Assembly (NCBI GenBank): GCA_023079485.1
Contig: CM041085.1
Span: forward strand, 33,155,121-33,219,120
Reading direction: 5' to 3'
DNA: 64,000 nucleotides
Source of the DNA: Archilochus colubris
Lineage: Eukaryota > Chordata > Aves > Apodiformes > Trochilidae
Numbering within the stretch: position 1 is the stretch's first letter; each line of letters begins with the position of its first letter. The translations under genes and the position numbers were made by a program. Positions 1-12,700 of this stretch are shown piece after piece. The notes under the pieces were generated by a model. That model did no database searches, had not been told where the DNA came from, and saw only the letters and a program-made list of their open reading frames with translations.

Positions 1-1809
1 TTTTTCACTTGTCACTCCAAAGATGTAGTGGAAGACTGGGGTCTTCCTTAACCCTCCATGATAAACACAGTTATGAGTCCTTACCCTTAATTTCTGGCCA
101 TAAAGAGGAAGAGTGACCATGACCTCCCTAGGCCCATGTGATGCTAATCTAGATGGAGAGCTCACACCTTACTCAGGCAGGGTAGAAAGAAATGCTTTTT
201 GGCACTTGTTATCTCAGCTAACTGGAATCCTGCCTTAAAGATTTAGCAGCTGTGTAAAAGGTTATCTCCTTCCTGGCTTCTGCTGATTCCACAGGCATTT
301 AAAAAACTGGTTCTTAATCATCTACTGGCTGGATATTTCATTTGTTTTAGTTTACACCCTTAAATTGCTATCAGAATCCAGACACTCCCAGCTGTTATAA
401 TCTTAAGGTCCATGCTCTGGTACTTTTACTTTGAGCTCCAGTTTAACACCTCAGTACTTTTCTGTCCCGAGTACAGGTGACATTGTACCAGGAGTGCATT
501 TCCTAGGGCTTCCATCAAATAAATATCTATCTCCTGCAGAGGACCACACCAGGGACACTTTTAGGTTAATAAAATTACCTGCAGATAGACATAGCCTCTC
601 TCTCTTTCTTTCTGCTTTAATTTCTTCAAGAGACTTCAGGACTAAAAACTTAAAAAAAAACTGACTGAGAAAGACTAAATGTTGGTAGAGGTATGATACA
701 TGCTGTCCCACAAGCTCACTCTTTATTTAGTTTCCTGTATCAACTAGACCTTTTTTTTCACTGGAGATCCCGGCCTGCTTGCTCAATCTAATAACATGTA
801 CAGAGCTAGCAGAGCAAATCCCTAAATCAATAAATCACTGCTTTAGAAAAAAGCAAAGAAAAAAATGTTTTGGGAAAGTAAGTCATATGAAAATCAGTCA
901 GAAACACAAAGGGAATAGTTTTGAAATCTTGCTTAATTCAACTCCTGTTCAGCTGAGCTGAACCTGATCTAGCTATTGGACTGAATCCTTTTTAAAGTAT
1001 GTCAGAATATATCTACATGAACCACGTGTAGCTCTGAATATTTCAGTCTGCAGTTTGATATAGAGCCTCCAGTAGAGAGAAACATTGAATTTTTAAGTAG
1101 CAAATGTCTTGGCTCTCCAAACCCAAACTTATCTTCTGAACACAAACACTAAACATTCAGCTATGAACTCAATTTGTCATTTATCTGCTGGCAATATGTA
1201 AAGGGTGTTTTCAGCCATCAATGAATACAAAATTATTGAACTGATTTGCAAATATCATTAATGCCAAAACAAAAGCCAACATGATTTATCCATGAGTCAG
1301 CAAATACCATCTGACTGGATCTACTTGCTACCTGTATATCAGTCTCCAAACTTCCGTGAATGACACAGTGGCTCACAGCATACTGTGGAGTTTCCTGGTA
1401 ACATGATTTAGCTTTCTCTTGAAGGAGAAAAAGGCATAACCCTCCTCCACCCACCCCTGGCTGATTTGGCTTGTATGACTTCTCATGATTGCCTCTACTT
1501 CACCATTCAAAGATCACTGGAGAGATCATTTTTTCCAAAATGAAATATGATTTATTGCTGAAAAAGTGAGATTCCCATGGTCTGAACTTATTTGCAATGC
1601 TACAAAACCCATTACCATATAGAAGGTGTTCAAATAGTGCAAGGAAATTATATGGCTGGACATGACCTTCTCTATTAAGAGCTCAGTTCTTGCATGAGAA
1701 CAAGACATAATTTGAAAGTGTTTTCACAAAGTCTTTTGCCACAAAACAATGCTGCTGAAAATTGTAGCAGAATCGCAGAAAGTCAGCGTTTTTGCCATTC
1801 TGTAAGTTT
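1..1809. other. unique AT-rich non-coding sequence
   Basis: I see no gene or recognisable repeat here. The longest open frame is 86 codons on the minus strand at 451-711. It has no domain-like composition and is about what random AT-rich DNA gives. Short A and T runs occur, for example near 652-660. I found no CpG-rich promoter-like patch. Confidence 0.6.
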
Positions 1810-3326
1810 ATTTATGATGAAGTTATGAAAGCTAAAACTCAAATGGAATTGAATCTGGCAAGGAATGTCAAAGGCAACAAGGAGCTTCTATTATCACTAG
1901 GTGACAAAAGGAAGACTAAACAAAATACGGACCTATTATTCAATGAGATGGGGGACCTGGTTATGCAGGATGTGGAAAAAATGCCTTCTTTTCCTCAGTC
2001 TTTACTAGCAAGACTGGCCTTCAGTAGTCCCAGGTCCAAGAGATGGAAAGACTGGTGCAAGGAAGATGTGCCCTTGGTGGGAAAGGATCAGGTCAGGGAA
2101 TAATTAAGCAAACTGAATACACAAAAATCTAAGGGTCCTGATGGAATGCACCCACAAATTCTAAGAGAGATGGCAGATACAGTTGCAAGGAAAATCTTGA
2201 TAACTGATAATCAGTCATGTTGACTGGGAGAAGTTCCCGAAGAATGTAGGAAGGCAAACATCACCCTCCCCTTCAAGAAGGCAGAAAAGGAAGAGCCAGG
2301 AGACTGCAGGCCATTCAGCCTCACCTGGATGAGCAAAAATCAAGGGGGTTGAAAACTGGCTAAGTGTCTGAGAGTGTGGTGATCAGCAACTGAAATTCTA
2401 ATTGGAGGCAAATAATTACAGGTGTACCCCAGGGCTCAGTACTGGGTCCAATCATGTTTAACATCGTCATCAAAGATCTGGATGATGGAATAGAGTGTAC
2501 CCTTGGCAGGTTTATTGATAACACAAACCTGGGTGGACTGGATGATATGCCATCCTGTCATCAAGAGGGATCTTGACAGGCTGGAGAAATGGAGCAACAG
2601 GAATCTCACAGAGTTCAACAAGGAAAAGTGCCAAGCCTGGCCTTGGAGTACAAACAACCCCATGCACCAATATATGCTGGAGGCCAACCAGCTAGAAAGC
2701 AGCTTGGTAGAAGATGACCTGGGGGTTCTGGTGGACACTAGGTTACATGTGAGACAGCAATTGTCTCTTGAAGCAAATAAGTCTAATGGTACCTCCCATT
2801 AGACAAAGTATTTCCAGGTAAATGTGAGTGACACTTCACATCTACTCAGCACTGCTGAGTCTACACCTGGTGCACTATGTCCAGTTCTGGGTTTCTCAAT
2901 GCAAGAGAGAATTGACAGACTGGAGAGAGACCAATGAATGACAACAAAGATGGTGAAAATACTGGAGCATCTCATATATGAAAGGCTGAGAGAGCTCTAG
3001 GTTAAGCCTAGAGCAGAGAAGACTCAGAGAGTTCTTACCAGTGCATATAAATACCCGAAGGGAGGGTGCAAAGAGGAGTAAGTACTTTTCAGCAGTCACA
3101 GGACAAGAGGCAATGGTCACAAAGTGAAATACAGGACACACATTTTCACTCTGAGAGTGACCAAGCACTGGCACAGGTTGTAGAGTTTCCATCCTTGGAG
3201 ATATTCAAAACTTATATTGACACAGTTCTGAGCAGCTGGCTCCAGGTGATCCTGATTGAGCAAGAGGAATTGGACCAGATGACCTCTAGAGGTCCTGTCC
3301 AATCATTCTGTAATTCTGTGAAGTTT
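1810..3326 (+). mobile_element. CR1 LINE, 5'-truncated, internally deleted, decayed
   Basis: This is a non-LTR retrotransposon of the CR1 family running from the middle of ORF2 (reverse transcriptase) to the 3' end. An open stretch at about 1810-2103 encodes the region before the RT domain, including a peptide like ELNLARNVKGNKE. A peptide GPDGMHPQILREMAD follows near 2134-2178, matching the usual CR1 RT entry motif. GVPQGSVLGP is intact at 2421-2450. The catalytic FADD box reads FIDN at 2511-2522, so both flanking residues are altered. About 400 bp expected between the 'SLT' motif (near 2320) and the 'ENWL' motif (near 2350) are missing, which removes motif A. Several frameshifts and stops follow. 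The C-terminal part is recognisable (3180-3300), and the element ends in an ATTCTGTAATTCTGTGA tail, the typical CR1 3' terminus. It is non-functional. Family assignment is firm and subfamily is not assigned. Confidence 0.9.
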
Positions 3327-5199
3327 AGAAAGTAACAAATTGTATTTGAAGGGAAGTGTCAGCATATTGCACCTGAGTGGTCTAACAAAAGCAGCAGCCA
3401 GGCAGTTTTAAACTGGGAACTTCTGCAGGTTCCTCTGTGCTTTGAGCTTCTGCCAGTTTAGAAGGGTGGACAGCTCTTAGCAGCTTCTGAAAACAAGATT
3501 CACCCCAGAGGGCACAGATTTGAATATTTGATTTTTGGTTCTGGAAAAGCTTGCTGCATTTGCATTTGTAAAGGAGAAGGAAGAGATATTTTTATGGGAA
3601 GCTGTTTTAAAAGTTGCCTTGGAAGACATTAATGGGCAGAAATTATCAAAATAATAGGGGAATTTACCCTTCCTTTTGGTTTGTGTAGGCAAAAAGCAAA
3701 AAATCTAAATTTAAAAAATGAAAAGTTTTTTCCAAGAATGCTTGGTTCTTCTGTAATGAAGAAACTTTTCAAGTTCAATGTTTTCCCCCAGGGAATGTAT
3801 AATTTGCAAACTTGGCATTATTCTTAGTGCTCCCTTGTGAAATATGAACTTAGTCCTCACAGTTAATGTCATCCTCAGCCCAAAATGTCTTTGATAAAGC
3901 CACCTACAAACTTACCCTTATCATTCATTTACTCTTCCCTCCTATGCATTTGGGTCAAGTCACATTGCTTTACTCCATAGTGCCTGGAAATGAAAGCAGA
4001 GAGAGCTGCTTCCAGTTCCTTGTATTCCCATGGCTCCTGTATTTCTGTGACCCAGGCTAGAACAAGTGCAGGCATTTCCCTTGGCCCAAACCCGAGCCCT
4101 GAGCTGGGTTTTTCTCAGCGTGGCAGAATGATGGGGTTGTTTAACTGGAAGCCTAAAAAAAGTTTCCACTACACATGCACATTTTTAAAAGGCTTTTAAT
4201 TTCTATTTGACCAGAGTTCTCCCAAGGGATGTCTCCTTTGCTCCCGAGTTGGCTCTCTTGTCAAAGAAACACAGCAGTGTCCAAGTTGCTTAAATAAAAG
4301 GTTGAAAGTGTACTTTGAAAATCATAGAGCAGGATATTTTCCTTTAGTCTCAAAGTCAGAAATAGCTGATCTTCTTTTTCACTTCCGCTAAATATTCATT
4401 CAAAAGCAGTCATATTATAATATCATAGTTTAAAAAAGAAAATAATGATGGGCACGGCCGCTAATACTTGGAGGCACAGCCCTGTTCTGGAAACTCTTTG
4501 GCAACCTTCACTTTAAGATTACTGGTAGCCTTATTTTTTATATGTATATTTCATGCTAGTAGTTTATTATGTAAACACATGCTTATCTCTAAAGCTTGGA
4601 AACGTTTTTTAAAAAGGAATCACAACTGCAACAGGACATATTTTAAGCTTAGGGCTCTTAATCCGGTCAAAAATTGGGCAAAATACTCATGTTCAATTAC
4701 TTCCATGTTTTTATATACTTTCTGCTAGCTATCCTAGTTGTAACTTAATTTTAATGATTTTTCATACTGACCAAAATGCTATTGGAAAGCAGTATTTCAG
4801 AGCCCTCCAGCGTTTCTATTTCATGAACAGAGTCAGTGATTCAGCTGGGCTGCTCACGGGTGTAAGGCTGCAGAAGGGCTGCACACAAAACTAGCTGAGC
4901 AGCTTATCTACCTCTACTCCACAGCTTAATGCTCTGGTGCCAGGAGGTGGAAAGTCTGCCAAATTGATTCTTGCATGTGCAATGCCAATGTCCTTTAATA
5001 CCTTTTCAGAGCACCAAACTCAGGGTCAGTAAATAATTGCTAAAAATAAAATACCAATTGTATTTTCACAATAGCAAGGATTTCATGTGCCAGGAAGGGA
5101 GGCAAGAAGCCTCTAGGATGAGACGAATGCACCGTTGTTTCCAAATCGATGGGTGTGATAGATATCAACAGAGTTTTACTACTTTGTCTGTAGCTTGGT

Positions 5200-5226
5200 G
5201 GGGGGCTGAGGGGGTGAAGGGGTGGG
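5200..5226 (+). other. G-quadruplex-forming motif
   Basis: Four runs of G (6, 5, 4 and 3 bases) are separated by loops of 4, 4 and 1 bases (CTGA, TGAA, T). This meets the standard G3+N1-7 quadruplex pattern. It sits at the left edge of the only GC-richer, CpG-containing patch in the first 17 kb. Whether it folds or has a function is not shown by sequence alone. Confidence 0.75.
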
Positions 5227-5298
5227 TGGAGGCCCTGCACGGAAAGGCGTCTGTGTCTGAGGAGGCGGCAGTGTTGTGTAACCACGCTGGCAGAGCGC

Positions 5299-5313
5299 GT
5301 CACAACGTGTGAC
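5299..5313. promoter_or_regulatory. palindrome GTCACA-ACG-TGTGAC
   Basis: Two perfect 6-bp arms, GTCACA and TGTGAC, flank a 3-bp spacer. The right half (ACGTGTGA) is one base from the T-box factor half-site AGGTGTGA, and the left half is a weaker inverted version. It lies in the small CpG-bearing patch 75 bp after the G-quadruplex motif. A regulatory role is only inferred. An arm match this short can arise by chance. Confidence 0.25.
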
Positions 5314-7559
5314 ATGTGGCAGCAGAACAGCCTTAAATAGCTCTCACTGTCTTTTCTCCTCCGGAGGTTTTGAGGAAAATTTGGTTTTCTGAGTAATGTC
5401 TTATCCATCCTAAAACCACCTGATAATATGGCTCAGACTCTTGTAGAGGACATCTCCCTGAGTTGTCAGGGAGTTTTAAGGTAGAATGGGTGGGGATCTT
5501 GGTACGGACGTTAAAAGCATGTTCCTGGGACTATGGGATCAATATATGTTTATTAAACCTCAAGTTAAAATTGACCAATGTCCCCTCATGACCTCCACTG
5601 TAACAGAAGATACGGTCTAATTCAGACTATTTCCTATTTGCACTGAAGCCATTACTAAAACATCATCTGACAATGACTAAAAAATTTCCCAATTATAGAG
5701 GAGGATCCATTACAAAATACAAAATTTTGTTTTACCAGTTAATTATATTTTCTATTAAAATGTAAACCTTGCTCTTGAAGGTTCAGGGGCTTATCTTGAT
5801 TCATCACCCACTCAGGATTTTCTTATTCATTTGTCTACTAGACTTCAGAGACCTTATTACAACATTTCTGGTCTTTATCCTTGTACTTACAGACTGCAAC
5901 CAAGTCACTGTTTAACTCTGTAAGCTAAATATGTTGAGTTCCTTCACTCTTTCTCCCCAGAAGCTGTTTCTACACAATCCTCATTGTTTTTCTCTCTCCA
6001 ATTTATCTGTGCTGTTTGTGATCTGTAACACCAGATTGGACTAAGTATTCTAGCAGTTACAAATGCAAACGAGGAGTGGAAACATAACATTCCTCTCTTA
6101 TTCTCCCCAGAACTATAGAGGCCATATAGGTCTGCTGAGGCCTCACATCCAGTTCATTGGTGCCTTGAGTCACTGCATCCTGGTACCTCCTTTCTGTAAT
6201 CATGGCTTTCTTTTTTGTTTGTTTCTTGCTGAATATCTTTGTGTGACACTACTAAGGTGCAATCTGTTGCCCATGCCCAGGAGAGCTGTGTTCCACTGAC
6301 CTATGCCCTTCATGCCTTACGACATTTCAGATTTTGGCATGAGCTCACATTTTCTGTTAATTGGTTTCCCTCTTGCTGTGCACAAACAGACTATAACTTC
6401 TTCAAATCTGGTGGGAAGCACAGAGTTCCTGGGGCTCAGTCCTTTTCTTTCCCCAGAGCTGTGCTCCTTCTTTGCCAGAGGGAAAACCCCTTTCCCAATT
6501 CACCTGCATCTCCACATCTCAGCCTGACGCAACTCACATCACAGATAGGCACTTAAGACTGATTCTCAGCAGGAAATTTCATCTCAAAGTCAGCTCTTGC
6601 ATCTAAGAGGCCCGACAGGCCTTCTGTGACACAGCCCTGTGAACAATATTTCATTGCTGGCTAGACTCGGACAGAGTTTATATTTCACAAACATGGGTCT
6701 TCTTATAATGTATCCTACTAATACAAGTAAAAAAGACTTAGTCTTTCTCTGCTGTTTCAACCTCTGGTGCCAGAACACCTAATAGAAGTTGGACTTCTCT
6801 CCTATTTTCAGCACTTGGCATCTCCAGGTGAAGGACTGGGGAATTAACTGTGGCTATCAGTAGTCTCTGGGAAAGGGACTAGGGTGCACTGATGGAATTT
6901 AGATCCCATCTAGGCAGTGGATGGCAGCTAGAGAGAGAGAGGCAACTGCTGGATGAGTGGCAAGCATCATGAATCAAAATATTGCTAAGAGCATCAGATC
7001 AGGAACCAGTGGATACAAGCTGAGAGCAGACTGAGGCAGTTAAAGGGTGAGGATGAGCCTGGGTTCCCTCTCCTCCCTCCTCTTCTTATTTCCCTTCTCT
7101 TCTAACCCAACGTAAGCAACTTTTTCTCCAGGCATTCCTTGCAGGCAGCATCAAAGCTGTGCATCCAGAAGGAAAAAGACTGCTGGAAATAGCCCATAGC
7201 TATGCTCTCTTGGACAAATAAGTGTATTTTCTATATATGCTCTGTTCATTCAGCTACCTAGGGATGGTATTTGTCTATTTCTGACTCTTTCTTTCCTATT
7301 TCATATAACTGGCTTAAAAGAAGGCAGTATCCTCCTGTTTGCTTCCAGCCCTTCTCACCATTCCCTCCCCAGATTCACTTGCCATGCAGCAGTGATTTTG
7401 TAAAACTTCTCTCTAAACACTGCTAAGTGAATAAGCATTAATTAAAAGAGTAAGAAGATGGAGATCGGTGTTGATTTATAGAAAGAAGACAGGGAGCTAA
7501 GCATGAATGGATAAATAGCACTGAAATTAAATCTAGATCTAGAAAGTGGAAGGAAAGAA

Positions 7560-7618
7560 AGGATTCCTTTCCAGCCCAGCTGGTTTCCTTTCCAACCTCA
7601 ATGATTCTGTGATTCTGT
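7560..7618 (+). mobile_element. CR1 3' tail fragment (first of two in tandem)
   Basis: The last few dozen bases of a CR1 are present: a stretch like TTTCCTTTCCAACCTCAAT followed by ATTCTGTGATTCTGT, the CR1 3'-terminal repeat. Its left edge is vague. The ATTCTGT end abuts the next CR1 fragment with essentially no spacer. Confidence 0.7.
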
Positions 7619-7726
7619 TGTGGCACTTGGTGCCATGGTTTAGTAACCACAGCAGAAGTGAGTCAAGAGTTGGACTTGATGACCTTGAAGGTCCTTTCCA
7701 ACCCAGGTGATTCTGGGATTCTGTGA
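7619..7726 (+). mobile_element. CR1 3' end fragment (second of two in tandem)
   Basis: This begins GTGGCACTTGGTGCCATGGTTTAG, which encodes the last ORF2 residues (VALGAMV and a stop). Compare VALSAMV plus stop in the better-preserved copy ending at 50845. The short 3' UTR follows with the GTTGGACTTGATGACCTTGAAGG block near 7660. The terminus is GATTCTGGGATTCTGTGA. Only about 108 bp of the element is present, a severe 5' truncation that is usual for CR1. Confidence 0.88.
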
Positions 7727-9725
7727 CTGAAATGTCTGTTTAGTTCCCGCAGTGGAAAAATGAAAACCAAATTCTACCTGGACCCTTGATTTGCGTAAGT
7801 CTGATGAAAAGGGCAGCACTAGACAGCTTGGAAGATACTGGTGACAATGATGAGCAGGATGGGAGTACATCGGGAACAGCTGATTTCTTTCCTGGGCTAC
7901 ATTTTTTACTTCAAGTTAAGAAAAACTTGTTCCTCCCCAGTGTGATGTCATGCAGCCTGCAAAATACTCCCAGTGATTTCTGAAATGTGTTCCCTGTGAG
8001 AGCTTTCTGCCCACCTTTGCCCCTGTAAGTTCTTCCTTTCAAACACTGAAAGTATTCTTATGTCTAGGATTCCCTTCTCATCATAAATATATAATCTGAT
8101 TGCTTCCTAGTTCTCCACTTATTTCTTTTTCTTTCTAATCCCTAACAGAAAATTAGTTTCAGAATATGACACATTCCCACTGTGGTATATGAATGTCATA
8201 CAGAGGGCAGTGCTGCCTCTTCATGTTCTCTTGCTTCCAAATGTTACACTCTTCCTCATGCTATTTTTTTTTTTTTACCAGGATTTGCTACTTTTTCAAC
8301 CAAAAAGGAACCCACTGCAGGAATGAATTTACACTGGCCTTGTGCCACCTAATCTTGAGAACTGAGACACTGAGTTTAACATTTCTGAGACACACTGTAA
8401 TATGTTATAGACAGTACGTAGCTTAACTTCTGAGGGAGAGAAGGTATTTGAATAAGAATGTTTTAGTAGAAGTAGCATTTTAAAATGAAACAAAATAACC
8501 CTCTGAGAAAGCAATGGTAAAGATTTGCTTTTTCCCTTTCAGAAAAGAGTTCTTGAAATTACCAACTGTGTTGAGTTCTGCTTCTCCGTCAGAAAGCCCA
8601 TGATTTGCACCATGATTTGGTGTTTGGTGCATGAACATCTGCGCACTAATGCCTGAGCAGGCATAGCACTACATTCCCAAAAGTCTCTTAATGCTATACA
8701 GTGCATTTTCTCTAAGTGAAATGAGAACTTACACTGTGAGAGATCCCCCAACCACCTAAAATACAGGTACCAGGAGGCCCCATTAAATTACCATTATGAT
8801 GAACCTTGGGCTGTGATTTTCTACCCCCTGGTTCTTGCATGTTTCGTGGCTCCTCAGCAGGATCCCTCATTATTGCGGAGGGAAAAGCAGTCAACAGATT
8901 GAAGATCAAAAGGAGTAGAATGCAAAATGTGAAATATCAGCCCAGTCAGAACTGAACAAATGCCATTTGATTTTCTCTGCAGAGGAAGCAGACTAGCAAC
9001 AAATATACAGCTGTGCCTGCTGTTTGGCACATACCAGGAGGTGTTTGATCCCTTCAGTCGCCTACTTGCCTGTCAACTGCTAAGATTTGTTTTCAGTGCA
9101 GTGATAGGGGAGGGTGAGGAGGAGGTCAGTGTCACCCTGAGCTGTTGCAGAGAAAGAACAAGAGATGGACAGAAATGTTTCCCCATCTGCAGACTGTAAT
9201 TGGCTTCTTCTATTCATTGCTAGAGTGACTACTCTCCTTCTCCTTCCTTGTACTTCTGGTTGCCATCACATTATGTTCCTGCGTGCCGTTGTTCTGGTGG
9301 GGTGTAAAATACAAGTTCTGTCCTGAAATGAGACAAAGAAGAGTGGTGCAGCCTGCCCCACAATTTGAGACACAGGAGAACTGCCTCTGAACACATGTTC
9401 AAGGGCAAGTAAGTGATGGCAAGTAAGCCCTGTCCCCAGGCTTTGGTCCAAGCAACACCACTGTTACAGCTGCACAGGAACCCCATGTCTATACAGACAA
9501 AAGTTTCTGATAGTTAGACATGACCCCACTACAGAGCTGCAGTAGCAGGACTAGTGTTGCTTTCTAGCCTCTGACATTCTGAGTCTGTATCTCAAAAGAG
9601 AAGCCAAACTTGGTGGGGTTTACTGCTCTCAACACCTTTGAACAGATACTCAGCATTGATAAGAGGTGCTCACGACATTTTTGTAGGAACAAGTAAAGCA
9701 AACCTAGCTAAAGAAATCAACAGCT

Positions 9726-9773
9726 CAGGCTTTCAGGCTTTTTTTTTTTTTTTTTTTTTTTTTAACAGGCTTT
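9726..9773. repeat. poly-T run flanked by CAGGCTTT direct repeats
   Basis: A 25-base T run (9739-9763) is preceded by two consecutive copies of CAGGCTTT (9726-9733 and 9734-9741, the second merging into the run). A third copy follows at 9766-9773. The run may be simple slippage. The flanking repeat also resembles a duplication around an A-tailed insertion on the minus strand, but no recognisable retrocopy body is present. Confidence 0.8.
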
Positions 9774-12700
9774 CCCATTTATTAATATAAGCATTTAATT
9801 TTTCTGCTTGTCAGCTTTGTACAAACAGGTGGGGAGGAAAGCTCTGGGCTGGCTTAACTTGGTTTTTTTTGACACAGCCAAATGTCAATATTCAGAAGCG
9901 TGTCATGCAAATCAAAGCCTCAGATCAGGCTTCAGCCTTGAGGAAATTTGCACAGTGATCCAGATTTTACAGATGGTTTCTATCTTTATGATGATTTGGC
10001 AAAGGCCTCAGGGCTGAACTTCAGCATAGTCTAGAGCTGCAGACTGAACTCATCTGAAAATATATGGATGAGGAAAGAAAACCATTGTTGCTCTCGAATA
10101 CAAGAAATAGCTGATGTTGTCCTAATTGCCAACTGTTCTAACAACAAAGTATATATTAAAACATCTAGCAGAGCAGAAGAAAACCATTCAGGTGTGCTTA
10201 GGGCAACATACAATGAACAGAAGGTAAGATGCCATTCCAACTTTTAGCTGTTAAAGGTTCATTGAACATTACTGATGGATTTTGAGGCATTTGGATAAGG
10301 TCATGAGCAGTCCAAGTGGAAAGCAATCATAGCAATAACAAAATGATTCTTCCTGAACAGTCTCACTAGAAACACTGAAAGGAAAAGGAAGCATATGAGC
10401 TATATCAGAGGCATCTCAGAAGATGAAACAAAAATCTAGTAGCCAGAATCTACTGCCGTTTCCAGTGAAACATTTCCATTCATCTTTATGAACCTTTTAC
10501 ACAGCAGTCAAATGTGAATAAATCTTTGCGGAGTTCCTGGTGCCCTAAGGCCAAGCACATTAACAGCAGGCTTTGTATATGCCAAAAAAAAGGAATAAGA
10601 AAAAAAAAAGAGTTTCTCTCTGTTACTGAGCTACACTTCTGCACTAAAAACTCATTCAAACACAAGGTTTGTTTCACTCCAGCTAATAGGTTTTGAAATG
10701 GATAGAGGTAAAGTAACAAACATGTGCTAGGACACATTTGCCCAGAAACAAAAATAAGGTCTAGGTTAATGGCAGCTTTTTATATGTTCTCTCAGGCTAG
10801 GTGGTGTATTGACTTTGCAGTCAGTAAATAAACTCATCTCCACTTTGGACACTAAATATGTATTGCCCTATAAGAAGATCACTGCTGCAATACTGGAAAC
10901 AACCAAGCAGGGAGAAAGACTGGATCTGCAGCTAGAGCACACAATCAAGCTCAGTCCCCCTGATCACATAAGCCCCTGTGTTAACATTAACATTCCTATA
11001 CATCATTTTCTCTGCTAATAAATATGAGTAGCAACATTACATGCCCTGAAAGCACAGCTAGAGAGTAATTGTATTAAAGTTTATGAGAGTCTGAGGTGGA
11101 GGTAATGGACACTGCATGGATATCACACACTGAATATATAATGGTGTAAATTGCAACCACTTCCCACCAACACCCTGAGGGGATTTTTCACAGAGGCAGC
11201 ATGTCAAAGGAATCAGTTGCAAAAGTCTGCCTGGGCAAATTGGTATATTCTCTCCTGGTATCCAAGGGGATAGGGACATGAATTACTAGTCTTTAAATCT
11301 GCATGTTGAAAAGAAACGCACTGAAAAGAATGTCTTTTTTAGCAAAATTTGAACCCTTATGCCCATTGTCATTATTCTTGATGTTTTTATGGGGGGGCAA
11401 GAGAGAAAAAATCTCCACCTTTTTTTCCAGCCACCAAGAATTCTCCTTCCTTTCTGCTAGCCAGAAGTGCATCATTACTGGCTTACAGTTTGTAATCTTT
11501 TTATTCACAAGTTATTTCAGCAGCTTAGAAAACCTCTGAATAAGGACATCCTGTAGCCAACTTGGCCATGTCCATTCCTGCTCAGCAATGCCCATTTAAT
11601 TCTTGTGTTGCCCTGCCTCCAGGTAATCCTGCTTCTGTCATGTGAAATCTAGAAACTGAACACTCCTTTGGCCTCTTGGCAGAGTTTCCAGTGTTTCATC
11701 ATTTAGGATCTTGTGTCTCTGAGCTATCCATGCATACAGATTTAAAACAAATCAGGCCTAAGATTTATTTGTAACCCAAATGAATCATTTTAGAAGGCCA
11801 TGTATTAACTTTTAACCATTCTGGGTACACTGGGTGCAAGCAATGTTATGGGGAAAAAAAAAATCTAATTATAAACTGCGAGGTGTGACAAGTCCTTGTA
11901 CATGTCAACAACTAAACCAATTATTTCTGTAGTGAAATACAATTATTTCATTACAGCATACAATAATTAGAACTACAAATACAGAAAGCTAAAGAAAGAG
12001 GGAGATTATCCTTCTAAACAGCTTCTAATAGCAACTTCATTTTAGCCAACATCTCTCTTTTTCTATCTACCTTATTAATTCATTTGATCATTTCTGATAG
12101 ACTAGATTTATGAAAATGACTAGAAGGAGCTGAGTATATTTGGAAAAAAAAGTAGTGGTATAGAAAGTATAAGAAACATTTGCCCTTAGCCTAAATAATT
12201 TTATGTATCATCTTCCCTCACTCTCTATTGCTGCATTATATTGACAAATAAATTATCAGAGTGATTCTTGCTGTGTGGATAGTTCCATTTTCTTTGTAAC
12301 TAACATACTTCCTCTTTCTGTAATGAAAATGGATCAGTATAAATATGTTAATGGCCTTACCTGAATAGAAGATAAGTGAGTGTGATGTACAGTTTGAGTT
12401 CAGAGATTCCTGCTTCAAAGCCTGCACAGGTTTCTATTTTTGTAAAGCAAAGAAAAAATAATAAGCTTTAGACATAAAACATTTGGTACCATCAAGCAGC
12501 TGCTGTATGCCAGAAATGCTGACAAACCTGTTTGTAAGTCTGCAAGAACCACATGACACAGTATGATTCACATTCATGTTGACCTTTGTCTTATTTGTGA
12601 TTGAAAACAGCTAAAATTACCAGAGTCAACAGAGTGCAACCTATGTAGAGTAATTGGGTTTCGTTATCTATGCCCTTAACAGTATTTCTGTGTTTCATCA

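Larger units (their letters stand above)
3327..7559. other. unique non-coding sequence with a GC-richer patch at 5.2 kb
   Basis: No gene is supported. The largest open frame is 122 codons on the minus strand at 5040-5408. It lies across the GC-richer patch, where stop codons are rarer, and resembles no family I know. The patch at about 5190-5345 carries a G-quadruplex motif, several CpGs and a short palindrome, listed separately. The rest is AT-rich with no recognised repeats. Confidence 0.55.

Noticed and set aside
5040..5408. 122-codon minus-strand frame over the CpG patch
   Set aside because: The Pro/Ser/Leu-rich translation follows from the G-rich opposite strand, and no homology is recognised.
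9903..9917. Octamer ATGCAAAT running into a TCF-like ATCAAAG
   Set aside because: Octamers occur about as often as chance predicts in this window (others near 19520 and 47979), and no surrounding evidence supports function.
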